Shown here piece by piece: positions 18,711 through 29,736 of a stretch of 64,000 bases of DNA. The DNA comes from SAR202 cluster bacterium. GTDB lineage: Bacteria; Chloroflexota; Dehalococcoidia; Lucifugimonadales; GCA-2719675. Where the stretch lies: assembly GCA_009392295.1 (NCBI GenBank), contig VFGW01000008.1, forward strand, positions 1 through 64,000. Reading direction: 5' to 3'. A program made the translations under genes and the position numbers. Numbering within the stretch: the stretch's first letter is position 1; every line of letters starts with the position of its first letter. The notes under the pieces are model-generated. The model did not search any database, was not told where the DNA came from, and worked only from the letters and a program-made list of their open reading frames with translations.

Positions 18711-21700
18711 TTAACTGAGATTACTTTCATCTGATTGATCTGGATCAGGTTCAGTATTTTCATCTGATTGATCTGGATCAGGTTCAGTATTTTCATCTGA
18801 TTGATCTGGGTCGGGTTCAGTATTTTCATCTGATTGATCTGGATCAGGTTCAGTATTTTCATCTGATTGATCTGGGTCGGGTTCAGTATTTTCATCTGAT
18901 TGATCTGGATCAGGTTCAGTATTTTCATCTGATTGATCTGGATCAGGTTCAATATTTTCAATTGACACTTCAGGAGATTCTAACGCATTAAATCCTTTTA
19001 ACAATGCATTTTCTTCTGAAGATACTTCTTCATCAAGCTTTATTTGGTTTGATTTAGATTGAAGAAGTTCAATAGATAAACCTAAGCTTTGAAGTTCTTT
19101 TAACAAAACGTGGAAAGATTCAGGGATACCTGGTTGCACAATTTCTTCACCTTTGACGATTGCTTCGTATGTTTTTACTCTACCAACAACGTCATCAGAT
19201 TTTACAGTCAATATTTCTTGTAAATTATAAGCAGCACTATAAGCTTCTAGCGCCCATACTTCCATTTCTCCGAATCTTTGTCCTCCGAATTGTGCTTTTC
19301 CTCCTAGAGGTTGTTGGGTAATTAAGGAATATGGACCGGTGGATCTTGCATGTATTTTGTCTTCTACAAGGTGAAGTAGCTTAAACATGTAAATGTATCC
19401 TACAGCAATTGGCTGGTCAAATTTTTCACCGGTTCTGCCATCGTACAAGGTTGATTTACCTAAATTAGGAGAAGCCATATGGCTTTCTCTGTTGAGCTTT
19501 AATGAATGCTTAATTAATTCTTCTGGAGACATGTTTGAAGTATCAACCCCGATGCTATCCATCCAAATCTTAACGCATGTTTCACGAGCTTTTCCAACAT
19601 TGGTACTGTCAAAGACATCTTCATATTTATACCCAAATTTTGAAAGGTAAGATTCAATTTTTTCGATGTCTATTTTAGGTTTTGAAGATCCATTAGTAAG
19701 GTTGTAATTTTTTGATATAGCACCTGATTTTTTGGTTATCCAAGATCTTGACAATGCGTCTTCAATTGCCACGTCTGGTGCACTGTCAAACACGGGAGTG
19801 ACAGCCTTGAATGAAAGATCATGGGCAGCTAATCCTAAGTGCGTCTCTAGAACTTGCCCAAGATTCATTCTCGAAGGGACACCGATTGGGTTTAATATTA
19901 TATCCAGTGGAGTTCCGTCTTCTAAGAAAGGCATGTCTTCTTCGGGTAGTATTTGTGATATAACACCCTTATTACCATGTCTACCAGCCATTTTGTCACC
20001 CACAGAGATTTTTCTTGTTTGGGCGATCCATAATCGGACTAATTTGTTGACTCCTGGTGGTAGAGTATCTCCATTCTCTTTACTTAGAATTTTTACATCA
20101 ATTATTTTTCCTCGCTCTCCATGAGGAACTCTTAAGGAAGAATCTTTGACATCTCTAGCTTTTTCTCCAAATATGGCGCGAAGTAGCTTTTCTTCTGCTG
20201 ATAGTTCTGTTTCACCCTTGGGCGTTATTTTACCAACTAAAATATCAGCCGGGCCTACTTCAGCTCCTATTCTTATTATTCCTGATTCGTCTAGATTGCC
20301 GAGGTTGTCCTCAGCAATATTTGGAATGTCTCTTGTGATTTCTTCAGGACCAAGTTTAGTATCTCTGGCTTCAATTTCGTGCTTTTCGATATGAATAGAA
20401 GTAAACCTGTCGTCTCTTACTAGTTTTTCGCTGATAATTATGGCGTCTTCAAAATTGTAGCCTTCCCAGCTCATAAATCCGACCAATAGATTTTGGCCTA
20501 ATGCTAATTCGCCTCCTGATGTAGAGGAGCTATCGGCTAATATTTGACCTTCATTAACAAGGTCACCTTTATGTACGATAGGTCTTTGGTTTATGCAGGT
20601 ACCTTGGTTACTTCTTGTAAATTTTTGAAGAGGATATTCTTCAAAATCACCTTCATTGTTTAGAACAGTTATTTGATTTCCTGTTGATTGTGTAACAACA
20701 CCTTTGGATTTTGAAATAGTTACTTGTCCGCTATCTCTGGCTACTTTAGATTCCATACCTGTACCTACCAAAGGAGATTGGGGTTTAATTAACGGAACCG
20801 CTTGGCGTTGCATATTTGAGCCCATTAGCGCTCTAGGACCATCATTATGTTCTAGGAAAGGAATTAGTGAGGTAGAAACACTAACAAGTTGCATCGGGGA
20901 AACATCCATATATTTAATGTTTTCTGGTATTTCTATAGATACGCTTTCTCCAAATCTTGTTTCAATCTCTTTATTAATAAATTGGCCTAATGCATCTATA
21001 GGAGAATTGGCTTGAGCTACATGTGCAATTTCTTCTTCATCTGCTGTTAGGTATACGATATCATCAGGGCTATTTGAAACATATGGGGCAACTAAGATAT
21101 CTTGTTCTGGCAATTTACTCAACCTTGTAAAAATCCCTTTTGAGATAGACTTTCCAGTGTTGATTAGAACTTTACCTTCTGTGTTAAGAATTTTTTGGCC
21201 AGCGGTACGTCCTACTAAATTAGGATCTGTATTTTTTAAGGTGTTGTTTATTTTTCGATAAGGAGTTTCAATAAAGCCATGTTCATTTGTTTTTGCATAC
21301 GTAGCCATTGAGCCCAACAATCCAATGTTTGGACCTTCTGGGGTTTCAATTGGGCAAATTCTACCATAGTGTGAGTGATGTACGTCTCTAACATCGAATC
21401 CAGCTCGTTCTCTCGTTAGGCCGCCAGGACCAAGTGCAGAAAGCCTTCTTTTGTGAGTAAGTTCTGCTAAAGGATTTGTTTGGTCCATGAATTGAGAAAG
21501 CTGAGATCCGCCGAAAAACTCTTTTATGGCAGCAACTATTGGGCGAATATTGATTAGTGCCGCGGGTGTAGTTTGAGCTGAATCCATTTCAATGGTCATT
21601 CTTTCCTTGATGACTCTTTCCATTCTGGTTAATCCAATTCTAACTTGATTTTGTAGCAACTCTCCAACAGCACGTACTCTTCTATTACCCAGATGGTCAA

Positions 21701-22700
21701 CATCATCAGGCTCTTTTATTCCGCGATTTATTTCTATTAATGTTTGTAATACGCTTATAATGTCTTGGGCTGAAAGCGTACTATCTTCAGTATCCGTATC
21801 TCCCAATCTTTTATTTAATTTGTATCTTCCAACCCTGCCTAAGCTATATCGCCTAGGGTTTGATATTAAGTTGTCGAGTAAAGTTCTAGCATTATCTATG
21901 CTTGGCGGCTCACCAGGCCTGAGTCGCTTGTAAAGCTCTAAAAGAGCTTCGTCATGGGAAGCTACAGCAGTATCCCTTTCTATAGTGGTTCTTATATATG
22001 GATGCTCTGGGTCGGTATCTACACTTTCAAATAGTGCCATTATTTCTTCATTGCTTGTGTAGCCAAGAGCCCTGAGAAGCATACTTACAGGTGTTTTTCG
22101 TTTTCTATCAACTTTCACAGAAATAACATCTCGATTACTAGTTTCAAACTCCATCCATGCTCCACGATGGGGTATAAGTTTGGCTGAAGCTAGAATTCGA
22201 CCTGAAGAAGGATCATTTTCAATTGTAAAATATGCGCCAGGGGATCTGACTAATTGACTAACAACAACTCGCTCTGCGCCGTTTATTATAAAAGTACCAG
22301 TTGAAGACATTATAGGTATATCACCAATGAACAAATCTTGAATTTTTCGTTCCCCTTCTTGTGGTCCTGGAGATTTTGATTTTAATTCAACCCTAACATG
22401 TAAAGGAGCAGCGAATGTAATCTCTCTTTGTTTACATTCTTTTTCAGAATATTTGGGTTCTCCAAATGTATGGCCTAAAAAATTTAGCTCAAATCGTCCC
22501 GAAGGAGAATCTTCAACAGGTGAAATTTCTTGGAATACTTCTTTTAATCCATCATTTTTAAACCAATCAAACGAGTCAGTTTGAACTTTGATTAAATTAG
22601 GAACATCGATAACAGGATTAATTTTTCCATAATAATTCTTGTGACCGTTGGAATTAACTTTTAGTTCTTTTCTTTTAACACTTTTTTTGATAGCAACCAT
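18711..22700 (-). CDS. rpoB: DNA-directed RNA polymerase subunit beta
   Basis: A 1329-residue beta subunit. Hallmarks include the rifampicin-region [43 protein letters not shown], and near the end [38 protein letters not shown]. After the usual terminus ([10 protein letters not shown]) it continues for about 95 residues, ending in seven copies of an 11-residue acidic repeat at residues 1249-1325. This extension is not part of the conserved beta fold. ATG 22700 is preceded by TAGGAGT at about 11 nt. It lies downstream of gyrA on the same strand with a 200-nt gap holding a likely promoter; rplJ-rplL are not adjacent. Followed by rpoC after 27 nt. Confidence 0.99.
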   Translation of the reverse strand: MVAIKKSVKRKELKVNSNGHKNYYGKINPVIDVPNLIKVQTDSFDWFKNDGLKEVFQEISPVEDSPSGRFELNFLGHTFGEPKYSEKECKQREITFAAPLHVRVELKSKSPGPQEGERKIQDLFIGDIPIMSSTGTFIINGAERVVVSQLVRSPGAYFTIENDPSSGRILASAKLIPHRGAWMEFETSNRDVISVKVDRKRKTPVSMLLRALGYTSNEEIMALFESVDTDPEHPYIRTTIERDTAVASHDEALLELYKRLRPGEPPSIDNARTLLDNLISNPRRYSLGRVGRYKLNKRLGDTDTEDSTLSAQDIISVLQTLIEINRGIKEPDDVDHLGNRRVRAVGELLQNQVRIGLTRMERVIKERMTIEMDSAQTTPAALINIRPIVAAIKEFFGGSQLSQFMDQTNPLAELTHKRRLSALGPGGLTRERAGFDVRDVHHSHYGRICPIETPEGPNIGLLGSMATYAKTNEHGFIETPYRKINNTLKNTDPNLVGRTAGQKILNTEGKVLINTGKSISKGIFTRLSKLPEQDILVAPYVSNSPDDIVYLTADEEEIAHVAQANSPIDALGQFINKEIETRFGESVSIEIPENIKYMDVSPMQLVSVSTSLIPFLEHNDGPRALMGSNMQRQAVPLIKPQSPLVGTGMESKVARDSGQVTISKSKGVVTQSTGNQITVLNNEGDFEEYPLQKFTRSNQGTCINQRPIVHKGDLVNEGQILADSSSTSGGELALGQNLLVGFMSWEGYNFEDAIIISEKLVRDDRFTSIHIEKHEIEARDTKLGPEEITRDIPNIAEDNLGNLDESGIIRIGAEVGPADILVGKITPKGETELSAEEKLLRAIFGEKARDVKDSSLRVPHGERGKIIDVKILSKENGDTLPPGVNKLVRLWIAQTRKISVGDKMAGRHGNKGVISQILPEEDMPFLEDGTPLDIILNPIGVPSRMNLGQVLETHLGLAAHDLSFKAVTPVFDSAPDVAIEDALSRSWITKKSGAISKNYNLTNGSSKPKIDIEKIESYLSKFGYKYEDVFDSTNVGKARETCVKIWMDSIGVDTSNMSPEELIKHSLKLNRESHMASPNLGKSTLYDGRTGEKFDQPIAVGYIYMFKLLHLVEDKIHARSTGPYSLITQQPLGGKAQFGGQRFGEMEVWALEAYSAAYNLQEILTVKSDDVVGRVKTYEAIVKGEEIVQPGIPESFHVLLKELQSLGLSIELLQSKSNQIKLDEEVSSEENALLKGFNALESPEVSIENIEPDPDQSDENTEPDPDQSDENTEPDPDQSDENTEPDPDQSDENTEPDPDQSDENTEPDPDQSDENTEPDPDQSDESNLS
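18726..18956 (-). repeat. 33-bp tandem repeat, 7 copies, at 3' end of rpoB
   Basis: Seven head-to-tail 33-bp units each encode [11 protein letters not shown] (the unit furthest from the stop codon has NI). Two silent variants exist, differing at two bases. In plus-strand order they run A-A-G-A-G-A-A, which suggests duplication of blocks larger than one unit. Because 33 is a multiple of three, copy changes stay in frame. The unit count probably varies between relatives. Confidence 0.95.
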
Positions 22701-22742
22701 GCGTTATATAACTCCTAGGGATTGATTTCTAATGAACAAAAT

Positions 22743-22765
22743 TTTCCTAATTATTAAATAGGAAA
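22743..22765 (-). other. inverted repeat in the rpoB leader
   Basis: TTTCCTA (22743-22749) and TAGGAAA (22759-22765) are perfect inverted arms around a 9-base AT-only loop, about 43 nt upstream of the rpoB start. It could be an operator or a weak RNA hairpin. There is no following T run, so it is not a terminator. Confidence 0.35.
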
Positions 22766-22850
22766 TTAAATAAAAAAATCACAGCAATAACTGCGAAAAA
22801 CTTGAATCGAAAATTGTAAGTAACGAAAACGGACATAAAACAACCAAATA

Positions 22851-22879
22851 AAATTAACATGTAGAACCTAAAATGTCAA
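22851..22879 (-). promoter_or_regulatory. candidate rpoBC promoter
   Basis: On the minus strand a perfect -35 TTGACA (22879-22874) is followed after 17 bp by TAATTT (22856-22851), a weak -10. Transcription would begin near 22844, giving a leader of about 145 nt before rpoB. It starts just upstream of the rpoB leader hairpin, and lies between the gyrA stop and rpoB. Confidence 0.45.
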
Positions 22880-22900
22880 TGAAATTATTAAAGGATAAAT

Positions 22901-25384
22901 TTATTTTTTCTTATCTTTATCTTCAGATGGCAAGATGAAATCGTGAACACACGCAATTGACGCTACCAAATCACCACTCTGAGGCTTGAATATTCTGACC
23001 CCTTGAGTTGCTCTTCCTGTACTTCGTATTTCTGACAAATTTGTTCTTACAACCATAGCTTTTTTAGAGATAACCAGAACTTCATCGCTGTCAGCTATAA
23101 CCTCTGCGTCAGCAACTTGGCCAGTTTTTGTAGTTACGTTAAAAGTTAATATTCCTGAACCGGCTCGTGATTGGCTTCTGTATTTATTTAAATCAGTTAA
23201 TTTTCCAAAGCCTTGCTTGCTAATTACTAACAATTTACTGTCTGGAATAACAACGTCCATAGATACAACCCGGTCCTTAGGTTTCAATGTGATACCTTTA
23301 ATTCCACCGGCGCCTCTTAAGCGGCTTCTAACATCTGCGGAATTAAACCTAATTGATTTGCCCTGCTGTGTAACCATAATAATATCATCTGAATCTTCAA
23401 CTAATTTTGCAGACACTAGTTCATGTTTTGGTTTTAAATTCATTATGATCAAGCCTGCACGTCGGATTTTTGAAATAAGTACTAAATTGACTTTTTTCAC
23501 AACACCTTCTGAGGTACACAACATCAAGTGTTTAGGATTTGTTTCATTAATATTTTCTAAATCCGCAACACCTATCATTGATTTTACTGTTTCACCTTGA
23601 GCTAAAGGGATAACGTTTTCTATAGGAACACCTCTAGTTGACCTAGCTATATCTGATCTTAACTCAAACGAAGTTAAAGGTAAAACTCGTCCGGTGTTTG
23701 TAAAGAACAGTAATGTATCATGAGTATCTACTACTAATAAATGTCCAACTGGATCATCTTCGCGAGTTTTCATCCCGCTGACGCCTTTTCCGCCTCTGTG
23801 CTGGTTCCTGTAAGTAGCCATAGGAATTCGCTTAATGTAACCACCTTTGCTTAATGTGACTACTACTTGTTCGTGAGCTTCTAAATCTTTTCTGTTGAAC
23901 TGCTGTATTTCACCAGAAATTTGTGTTTTTCTAGCACTTCTAACTTTCTTTTTAAGTTCTTCTGTTTCATCTCTCACAACGGATAAAACATTTTTTACAT
24001 CAGAAAGGATTTCTTTAAGTTCTTTTATTGTTATTTGGATTTCTTGAAATTCAGTTTCAATTTTTTCTCTTTCAAGAGCAGATAATCGCCTAAGCTGCAT
24101 ATCAAGGATGGCTTGTGCTTGAATTTGTGATAAATCAAAACCACTCATCAGGGATTCACGAGCCTGATTAACATCTTGGGATTGCCTAATAGTTTGGATT
24201 ATTTCATCGAGGCTTGAGAGGGCAGTCCGCAACCCTTCTAATATATGTGATCGCTCTGCTGCTTTTTGTAATTCAAACTTAGACCGTCTTGTAACCACAT
24301 CTACCCTGAAATCAATATAAGTTTGCAGGGCATCCTTTAAGTTGATGAGTTTTGGGATTCCATTAATCAAAGCAAGCATATTAGGAGAAAAGGAACTTTG
24401 CATTGGAGTGTTTTTATAGAGATTATTAAGGATGACTAGCGGCTGAGAACCAGACCTTAGTTCTATTACAATTCGCATTCCTTTTCTATCTGATTCGTCG
24501 CGAACCTCTGTGGCATTTTCTAGTTTTTTGTCTCGAATTAGGATAGCTATTTTTTCAACTAAACTTGCTTTGTTGACTTGATAAGGAAGTTCAGTGACAA
24601 CAATTCTTTTTTTATTGGCAGTTTTGGTGTCTTCAACATCTGCAGTAGCCCTAATAATTATTTGTCCTCTGCCTGTTTCGTAGCTATTTGAGATGCCCTC
24701 AGATCCCATTATTGTAGCCCCAGTCGGAAAGTCTGGGCCACGAACTTTTTTCATTAAATCTTGGATTGTGCTTTCAGGATAATCGATTAATTGAATTACT
24801 CCATTACAAATTTCTGTTGGATTATGAGGGGGGATGTTTGTAGCCATTCCAACAGCTATTCCAGACGCACCATTGACTAACAGGTTTGGAAGACGTGCTG
24901 GTAGCACAAGAGGTTCATTTAAAGTAGCGTCAAAATTTTCACCAAAATCTACAGTATCTTGCTCTAAATTATCTAGCATTTCTAATGCATAGCTAGACAA
25001 TCTAGCTTCTGTATACCTCATAGCAGCAGGAGGGTCATTATCAATACTTCCAAAGTTGCCTTGACCATCTACTAGGCATAATCGCATTGAGAAATCTTGC
25101 GCCATTCTGACCATAGCATCGTAAACAGAGGTGTCTCCATGTGGGTGATATTTACCTAAAACCTCGCCCACGAGTCGGGCACTTTTTTTGTGGGATGAAT
25201 TAGGTCGCATTCCTAATTCATGCATTGCATACAATATACGTCTCTGTACAGGTTTTAAGCCGTCCCTTGCATCAGGAAGCGCCCTAGACACAATTACACT
25301 CATTGCATATTCTAAATAGGAACTCTTCATTTCCGATTCAAGACCATGTGGCTTAATATTTCCATATGGTGTTTTTGACATCAT
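22901..25384 (-). CDS. gyrA: DNA gyrase subunit A
   Basis: At 827 residues it is the breakage-reunion subunit of gyrase, which introduces negative supercoils. The active-site tyrosine is Tyr124 in [11 protein letters not shown]. The quinolone-region [12 protein letters not shown]-type start ([14 protein letters not shown]) and [17 protein letters not shown] are present. The C-terminal beta-pinwheel contains a GyrA box, QHRGGKG at residues 528-534, close to the canonical QRRGGKG, which argues for gyrase over topoisomerase IV. Start is ATG 25384 (ATG-ATG), with AGGAG about 12 nt upstream. gyrB is not in the window. The gene is followed by rpoB after 200 nt. Confidence 0.96.
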   Translation of the reverse strand: MMSKTPYGNIKPHGLESEMKSSYLEYAMSVIVSRALPDARDGLKPVQRRILYAMHELGMRPNSSHKKSARLVGEVLGKYHPHGDTSVYDAMVRMAQDFSMRLCLVDGQGNFGSIDNDPPAAMRYTEARLSSYALEMLDNLEQDTVDFGENFDATLNEPLVLPARLPNLLVNGASGIAVGMATNIPPHNPTEICNGVIQLIDYPESTIQDLMKKVRGPDFPTGATIMGSEGISNSYETGRGQIIIRATADVEDTKTANKKRIVVTELPYQVNKASLVEKIAILIRDKKLENATEVRDESDRKGMRIVIELRSGSQPLVILNNLYKNTPMQSSFSPNMLALINGIPKLINLKDALQTYIDFRVDVVTRRSKFELQKAAERSHILEGLRTALSSLDEIIQTIRQSQDVNQARESLMSGFDLSQIQAQAILDMQLRRLSALEREKIETEFQEIQITIKELKEILSDVKNVLSVVRDETEELKKKVRSARKTQISGEIQQFNRKDLEAHEQVVVTLSKGGYIKRIPMATYRNQHRGGKGVSGMKTREDDPVGHLLVVDTHDTLLFFTNTGRVLPLTSFELRSDIARSTRGVPIENVIPLAQGETVKSMIGVADLENINETNPKHLMLCTSEGVVKKVNLVLISKIRRAGLIIMNLKPKHELVSAKLVEDSDDIIMVTQQGKSIRFNSADVRSRLRGAGGIKGITLKPKDRVVSMDVVIPDSKLLVISKQGFGKLTDLNKYRSQSRAGSGILTFNVTTKTGQVADAEVIADSDEVLVISKKAMVVRTNLSEIRSTGRATQGVRIFKPQSGDLVASIACVHDFILPSEDKDKKK

Positions 25385-25437
25385 AATCTAATTAACTCCT
25401 GATCAATCAATACTTATATGATATTCTTAGGTATAAA

Positions 25438-25466
25438 ATTATATCATTATTTATACAATATGTAGC
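25438..25466 (-). promoter_or_regulatory. candidate gyrA promoter
   Basis: On the minus strand a perfect -10 TATAAT (25443-25438) lies 17 bp after GCTACA (25466-25461), which matches the last three bases of TTGACA. The predicted leader to ATG 25384 is about 47 nt. The rest of the 200-base divergent gap to the MFS gene shows no other clear element. Confidence 0.45.
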
Positions 25467-25585
25467 TACTAATCGCACGGATAACGTTATATAAGGTATT
25501 TTTTTTACATTACAGAGCTAATTTGCAAGAATGATATAAAGAAAGATAGCTATTTCTGGTTAAAATATTTTCGATTTGGTGAAAA

Positions 25586-26857
25586 ATGAAATTAATCCAA
25601 AAAAAATCTGGAGGTAATTTTTGGGGGTGGAAATATGTTGCAATTGGAGCAGTTTTGAATGGATTTGCAACTGGTTTTTTTGGGCGAGGGTCATCTTTGT
25701 ATTTTTTGCCATTATCTAGGGAGATGGGTTTAACAAGAACACAAACTTCACTGATTTTTGGCGCAGCCACTGTGGAAAGTGGGATTCAAAGCCCTATTAC
25801 AGGTTATTTTATTGATCGAATTGGTCCTAGGATGATGATGATTTTGGGGTCTTGTCTTTCTGGAATTGGGTTTTTGGTTTTACCTTTATCTAGTGGTTTT
25901 ATTGATTTTATTTTAATTTTTGTTGCATTAATTTCTGTTGGAATGAATGCAGGTTTTCATAACGGAGCATCTGCTGTAGTTGTTAGATGGTTCGATATAT
26001 ATAGAGGAAGGGCTTTTGGATATATTTCTGCAGGTATTGCTGTTGGGGGTTTAGTTATAACCCCAATACTTGCAGTTATGATTAACAATTTTGGCTGGAG
26101 GTTTGGGGCATTATTTTCAGGGATAATGATATTGGCAATCTGTGTGCCAATTTCATTTTTGATCAAAGATTCTCCGCATTTAGTTAATCAAGATGTGGAT
26201 GGAAAAAACATTTCTAATTCAAAAATAAAGAGACAAATAAATTTTGTTAACCAGAAAAATTATTCTTTTCGTTCTGCAATTTCCACGTTCAATTATTGGC
26301 TTTTAGCTTGCGCAATAGCTTTGCGAATTAGCGCACAGGCTGGCGTACTGATTCATTTGGTTCCAATATTAGTTTGGAAAAATTTTGAAGAAGAATTGGG
26401 AGGTATTACAATAGCTTTTATTTCTGCAAGTGCTATTTTCACGAGAGTTTTAATGGGTTGGCTTGGAGACAAAATAGAGAAAAGAATTATCGTTTCGGTG
26501 TCTATGTTAGTAGGAATGCTTGCGTGTATAATTTTTTTATTTGGTCCGGTGACGGTTTGGACCGTTTTGTTTTTTTCTTTATTGATTTCAATTACTGATG
26601 GTGCAGCTGGATTAACGTGGGCGATGATTGGAGATTTTTTTGGGACTAAATCGTTTGCTACTCTTAGAGGTGTGATAAATTTGGTTGTAAGCGTTGGTGC
26701 CTTTGTAGTTCCGGTTATGATGGGTAGAATTTATGATGTTACTAATAGTTATCATTCTGCTTTAATTGGAATTTCTTTAATATATTTGGTTACTTCAGTT
26801 TTGTTTCTATGCATTTTGCCACCTAAACCTACTGTTAATGATAATAAAAATAATTAG
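25586..26857 (+). CDS. MFS transporter, 12-TM, oxalate/monocarboxylate-type
   Basis: A 423-residue polytopic protein with 12 predicted hydrophobic segments in two halves. The N-terminal FFGRGSSLYFLPLSREMGLTRTQTSLIFG and the motif-A-like GYFIDRIGPRMMM resemble the OFA/monocarboxylate-porter group of major facilitator proteins. The second half has a matching GWLGDKIEKR loop. Substrate is not deducible; organic acids are the common cargo of relatives. It is divergent from gyrA and precedes the cobalamin adenosyltransferase by 90 nt. There is a weak GGTG site before ATG 25586. Confidence 0.75.
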   Translation: MKLIQKKSGGNFWGWKYVAIGAVLNGFATGFFGRGSSLYFLPLSREMGLTRTQTSLIFGAATVESGIQSPITGYFIDRIGPRMMMILGSCLSGIGFLVLPLSSGFIDFILIFVALISVGMNAGFHNGASAVVVRWFDIYRGRAFGYISAGIAVGGLVITPILAVMINNFGWRFGALFSGIMILAICVPISFLIKDSPHLVNQDVDGKNISNSKIKRQINFVNQKNYSFRSAISTFNYWLLACAIALRISAQAGVLIHLVPILVWKNFEEELGGITIAFISASAIFTRVLMGWLGDKIEKRIIVSVSMLVGMLACIIFLFGPVTVWTVLFFSLLISITDGAAGLTWAMIGDFFGTKSFATLRGVINLVVSVGAFVVPVMMGRIYDVTNSYHSALIGISLIYLVTSVLFLCILPPKPTVNDNKNN

Positions 26858-26947
26858 AATACAACCTTTACCTTTTAACGATAACGCAGGCAAAACGTTT
26901 TTGTTGTATTATCAATATAACTAACAGTATTTAGTGGATCTATAATT

Positions 26948-27544
26948 ATGTGCAAAAACAAAAACCCTAAAATATATACCAAACAAGGAGATTCGGGCAA
27001 CACTTCTTTGTTTATGGGGGGAGTAGTATCCAAATCTCACTTGAGAATAGCAACTTGTGGTGGTTTAGACAATGCTGTATCTGCAATTGGGTTGGCACGT
27101 TCTTTATCTAGAGATAGTGGAATAAAAAAATTATTACTTGAGGTTCAGCATGATTTATTTACAATTTCTGCAGAAATATCATCTGTTAAAGATTTGAGCT
27201 TAAATGAGGGAAGTATTTTAACCATCGAAGAGCTACATGTTGAAAAAATAGAAAAAAAATTAGATGAACTTGGTAGTAAGATAGATATTTCTAGAGAATT
27301 TGTTTTGCCCGGTGGGAGCCCTGGTTCAGCTGCAATCGATTTATCTAGAGCATTAGTAAGGTCTAGTGAACGTCAGATAGTTGAATTTCATGAAAGCGGC
27401 GAGTTAAAAAACCAAAAAATTTTAAAATATATTAATAGATTAAGTGATTTGCTGTTTATCTTAGCTAGATTAGAAGATCATTTAAACGATTTGCAAGAAA
27501 TAACAACCTCTGATAGCAAGAGAAAAAAAATTATAGAAGAGTAA
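26948..27544 (+). CDS. PduO-type cob(I)alamin adenosyltransferase
   Basis: A 198-residue five-helix-bundle type protein that would attach the 5'-deoxyadenosyl group of ATP to cob(I)alamin. The ATP-binding N-terminus KIYTKQGDSGNTSLF is recognisable. FVLPGGSPGSAAIDLSRALVRSSERQIV and INRLSDLLFILAR match the family's C-terminal motifs, including the arginine in RSSERQ. The usual GTVDELNS motif is replaced by CGGLDNAVS, so the active-site neighbourhood is divergent. It begins a run of same-strand genes with hisH 12 nt downstream, an odd pairing with histidine synthesis. No cobalamin-riboswitch B12 box is seen in the 90-nt gap before it. Confidence 0.8.
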   Translation: MCKNKNPKIYTKQGDSGNTSLFMGGVVSKSHLRIATCGGLDNAVSAIGLARSLSRDSGIKKLLLEVQHDLFTISAEISSVKDLSLNEGSILTIEELHVEKIEKKLDELGSKIDISREFVLPGGSPGSAAIDLSRALVRSSERQIVEFHESGELKNQKILKYINRLSDLLFILARLEDHLNDLQEITTSDSKRKKIIEE

Positions 27545-27556
27545 ATTAAAGTAATT

Positions 27557-28171
27557 ATGGACCAACCTAAAGTAGCTATTGTAGATTATGAAGCTGGAAA
27601 TTTGCGGAGCGTTCAAAAGGCAATAGAGTTTTGTGGATATATTGCTAATATCACAACGGATTTAGATGAAATCAATAATTGTGATGGTATCATTTTGCCT
27701 GGTCAAGGAGCTAGTGATTCCGCTATCAGTAAACTAAATGAATTTGGCTTAAGTGAGTCAATAAAAAATCAAATTAATAAAGGTAAACCTTTTTTAGGGA
27801 TTTGCTTGGGTTTACAATTACTTTTTGAATCTTCTGAAGAAGGAGATTTGCTAGGATTAGGTTTGATTGAAGGTAGGATTGAAAAATTTCCTGAAGTTTC
27901 TAAAGTACCCCACATTGGATGGAATCAAGTAAAATTCAATCAAAATCATCCTATTAACCAAGGTCTTCCTGATGAATCAAATTTTTATTTTGCTCATAGT
28001 TATTTTGCGGCAACAGGAAGTAAATATCAATTAGCTACTACTGATTATGGAATACAATTTTGTAGTGCTATAGCAGTTGATAATTTAGTAGCTGTTCAAT
28101 TTCATCCTGAGAAAAGCGGAAGCTTAGGTTTGCGCTTATATAAAAATTTTTTAAATATGATAATTACGTAG
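27557..28171 (+). CDS. hisH: imidazole glycerol phosphate synthase glutaminase subunit HisH
   Basis: A class I glutamine amidotransferase of 204 residues that supplies ammonia to HisF. The nucleophile is Cys83 in GICLGLQLLF, and the catalytic His and Glu appear in VQFHPEKSG. The oxyanion-region motif LPGQGAS is also present. Followed by hisA after 13 nt and hisF, so HisH and HisF, which form one enzyme, are made from the same transcript. Confidence 0.97.
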   Translation: MDQPKVAIVDYEAGNLRSVQKAIEFCGYIANITTDLDEINNCDGIILPGQGASDSAISKLNEFGLSESIKNQINKGKPFLGICLGLQLLFESSEEGDLLGLGLIEGRIEKFPEVSKVPHIGWNQVKFNQNHPINQGLPDESNFYFAHSYFAATGSKYQLATTDYGIQFCSAIAVDNLVAVQFHPEKSGSLGLRLYKNFLNMIIT

Positions 28172-28184
28172 GCAAGTTTGTGAT

Positions 28185-28904
28185 ATGGAAATAATTCCAG
28201 CAATAGATATTAAAGATGGAAAATGTGTTAGGTTATATAAAGGCGATTTTCTGCAAGAAACTATTTATTCTGAATCACCATTTGAGGTGGCAAATCGTTG
28301 GATAGCAGAAGGGGCTAGTCGGCTTCATATTGTGGATCTTGATGGTGCTAGAGAAGGAAGTGGGGTAAATTATGATGTTGTTAGGCAAATAGTTTCACTT
28401 GGAGTACCTGTGCAGTTAGGGGGCGGAATAAGAAATCGGAAACAATTCAATCAAGCATTAAATTTAGGTTTAGACAGAATAATTGTTGGCACAGCTGCTT
28501 TAGAAGGTGGTTTTTTGTCTGAAATTGCAGAAGAATTTGGCGCTGAAAAAACCGTAGTTAGTTTAGACATTAAAGATCAGAAATTAAGAATTAATGGTTG
28601 GGAAGATGTTAGTTCGGTTTCAATTGATGATGCTTTGAATAAAATTAAATCTCTTGGATTAAAACATTATATATATACTGACATTTCTAGAGATGGCACA
28701 TTAATTGGTCCGAATTTTAAAGGGATTCAATCTATGCAAAACAAAATTAATATTAACATGATTGTTGCAGGAGGCTTATCGTCAATTCAAGATTTAGTTA
28801 AATTATCTAATATGAATGTTTCTGCTGTAATTGTTGGAAAAGCAGCGTATACAGGAGATATTGACATTAGTAGAGCAATTATCCAATTTCGAGATAACGT
28901 ATGA
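28185..28904 (+). CDS. hisA: phosphoribosylformimino-5-aminoimidazole carboxamide ribotide isomerase HisA
   Basis: A 239-residue beta/alpha barrel that isomerises ProFAR to PRFAR, the step before HisHF. The catalytic Asp at residue 8 lies in [14 protein letters not shown], and the second catalytic Asp is in [10 protein letters not shown]. Phosphate-binding glycines are in QLGGGIRN and VAGGLSS. It overlaps hisF by four bases (ATGA), indicating translational coupling. Confidence 0.97.
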   Translation: MEIIPAIDIKDGKCVRLYKGDFLQETIYSESPFEVANRWIAEGASRLHIVDLDGAREGSGVNYDVVRQIVSLGVPVQLGGGIRNRKQFNQALNLGLDRIIVGTAALEGGFLSEIAEEFGAEKTVVSLDIKDQKLRINGWEDVSSVSIDDALNKIKSLGLKHYIYTDISRDGTLIGPNFKGIQSMQNKININMIVAGGLSSIQDLVKLSNMNVSAVIVGKAAYTGDIDISRAIIQFRDNV

Positions 28905-29704
28905 TAACTAAAAGAATTATTCCTTGTTTAGATGTACATAAAGGCCGAGTAGTTAAAGGTGTTAATTTTTTGAATTTGAGAGACGCAGGAGACCCTGCTG
29001 TTTTAGCAGATTTTTATGATAAAGAGGGTGCAGATGAATTGGTGTTTTTGGATATTACTGCTAGCTCTGATGATAGAGAAATAATGATCGATGTTGTTAA
29101 AAATGTTTCCGAGAATGTTTTCATTCCTTTTACAGTTGGGGGAGGGATAAGGACTATCAAAGATATTAGAGTGTTATTGCAAGCTGGGGCTGATAAGGTT
29201 TCATTGAATACTTCTGTTATTTCAGAACCTGAATTGATATCAAAGGCTTCTAAAATGTTTGGTTCTCAATGTATTGTTGTAGCTATAGATTATAAAAAGA
29301 TTACTGATTTTAAAGAATCTAATCAAGATAAACAAATTGGTTTGGATTCAAATTCAAAATGGGAAGTGTATACACATGGCGGGAGAAATCGCACTGGGAT
29401 AGATGCAATTAAATGGGCAGAACGTGTTTCTGATTTAGGGTGCGGGGAGTTATTGTTAACAAGTATGGATATGGATGGGAAACAACAAGGATATGATATA
29501 GAATATATTCGCTTGGTCAATGAAAAGGTGAATGTGCCATTGATTGCGAGTGGAGGTGCGGGAACTCTTGAACATTTGCAGAGGGTATTTCAGGACGCAG
29601 GCGCTGATGCCGCATTAGTGGCAAGTATATTTCATTTTGGTAAATACAAAGTTGCTGATGCCAAACAATTTTTGGATAATCAAGGCGTTTTAATTAGAAA
29701 ATAA
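28901..29704 (+). CDS. hisF: imidazole glycerol phosphate synthase cyclase subunit HisF
   Basis: A 267-residue beta/alpha barrel that joins PRFAR with ammonia from HisH to give imidazole glycerol phosphate and AICAR. The start [18 protein letters not shown] carries the first catalytic Asp, and VVAIDYK the second. FTVGGGIRT and [11 protein letters not shown] are phosphate-binding loops. ATG 28901 overlaps the hisA stop. A short insertion ([18 protein letters not shown]) follows the second catalytic Asp and makes the protein slightly longer than usual. Confidence 0.97.
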   Translation: MITKRIIPCLDVHKGRVVKGVNFLNLRDAGDPAVLADFYDKEGADELVFLDITASSDDREIMIDVVKNVSENVFIPFTVGGGIRTIKDIRVLLQAGADKVSLNTSVISEPELISKASKMFGSQCIVVAIDYKKITDFKESNQDKQIGLDSNSKWEVYTHGGRNRTGIDAIKWAERVSDLGCGELLLTSMDMDGKQQGYDIEYIRLVNEKVNVPLIASGGAGTLEHLQRVFQDAGADAALVASIFHFGKYKVADAKQFLDNQGVLIRK

Positions 29705-29736
29705 ATTGATAATTGTATTGATATGAGGAGTAAATC

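Noticed and set aside
18686-18961. Minus-strand open frame encoding repeated [11 protein letters not shown] units
   Set aside because: It is the same 33-bp rpoB repeat read in another frame; a repeat length divisible by three keeps all frames open. RpoB is the clear coding frame.
26858-26947. Possible cobalamin riboswitch ahead of the adenosyltransferase
   Set aside because: Only 90 nt with no B12-box-like sequence; just an 8-bp inverted repeat (AATACAAC/GTTGTATT) with a long loop.
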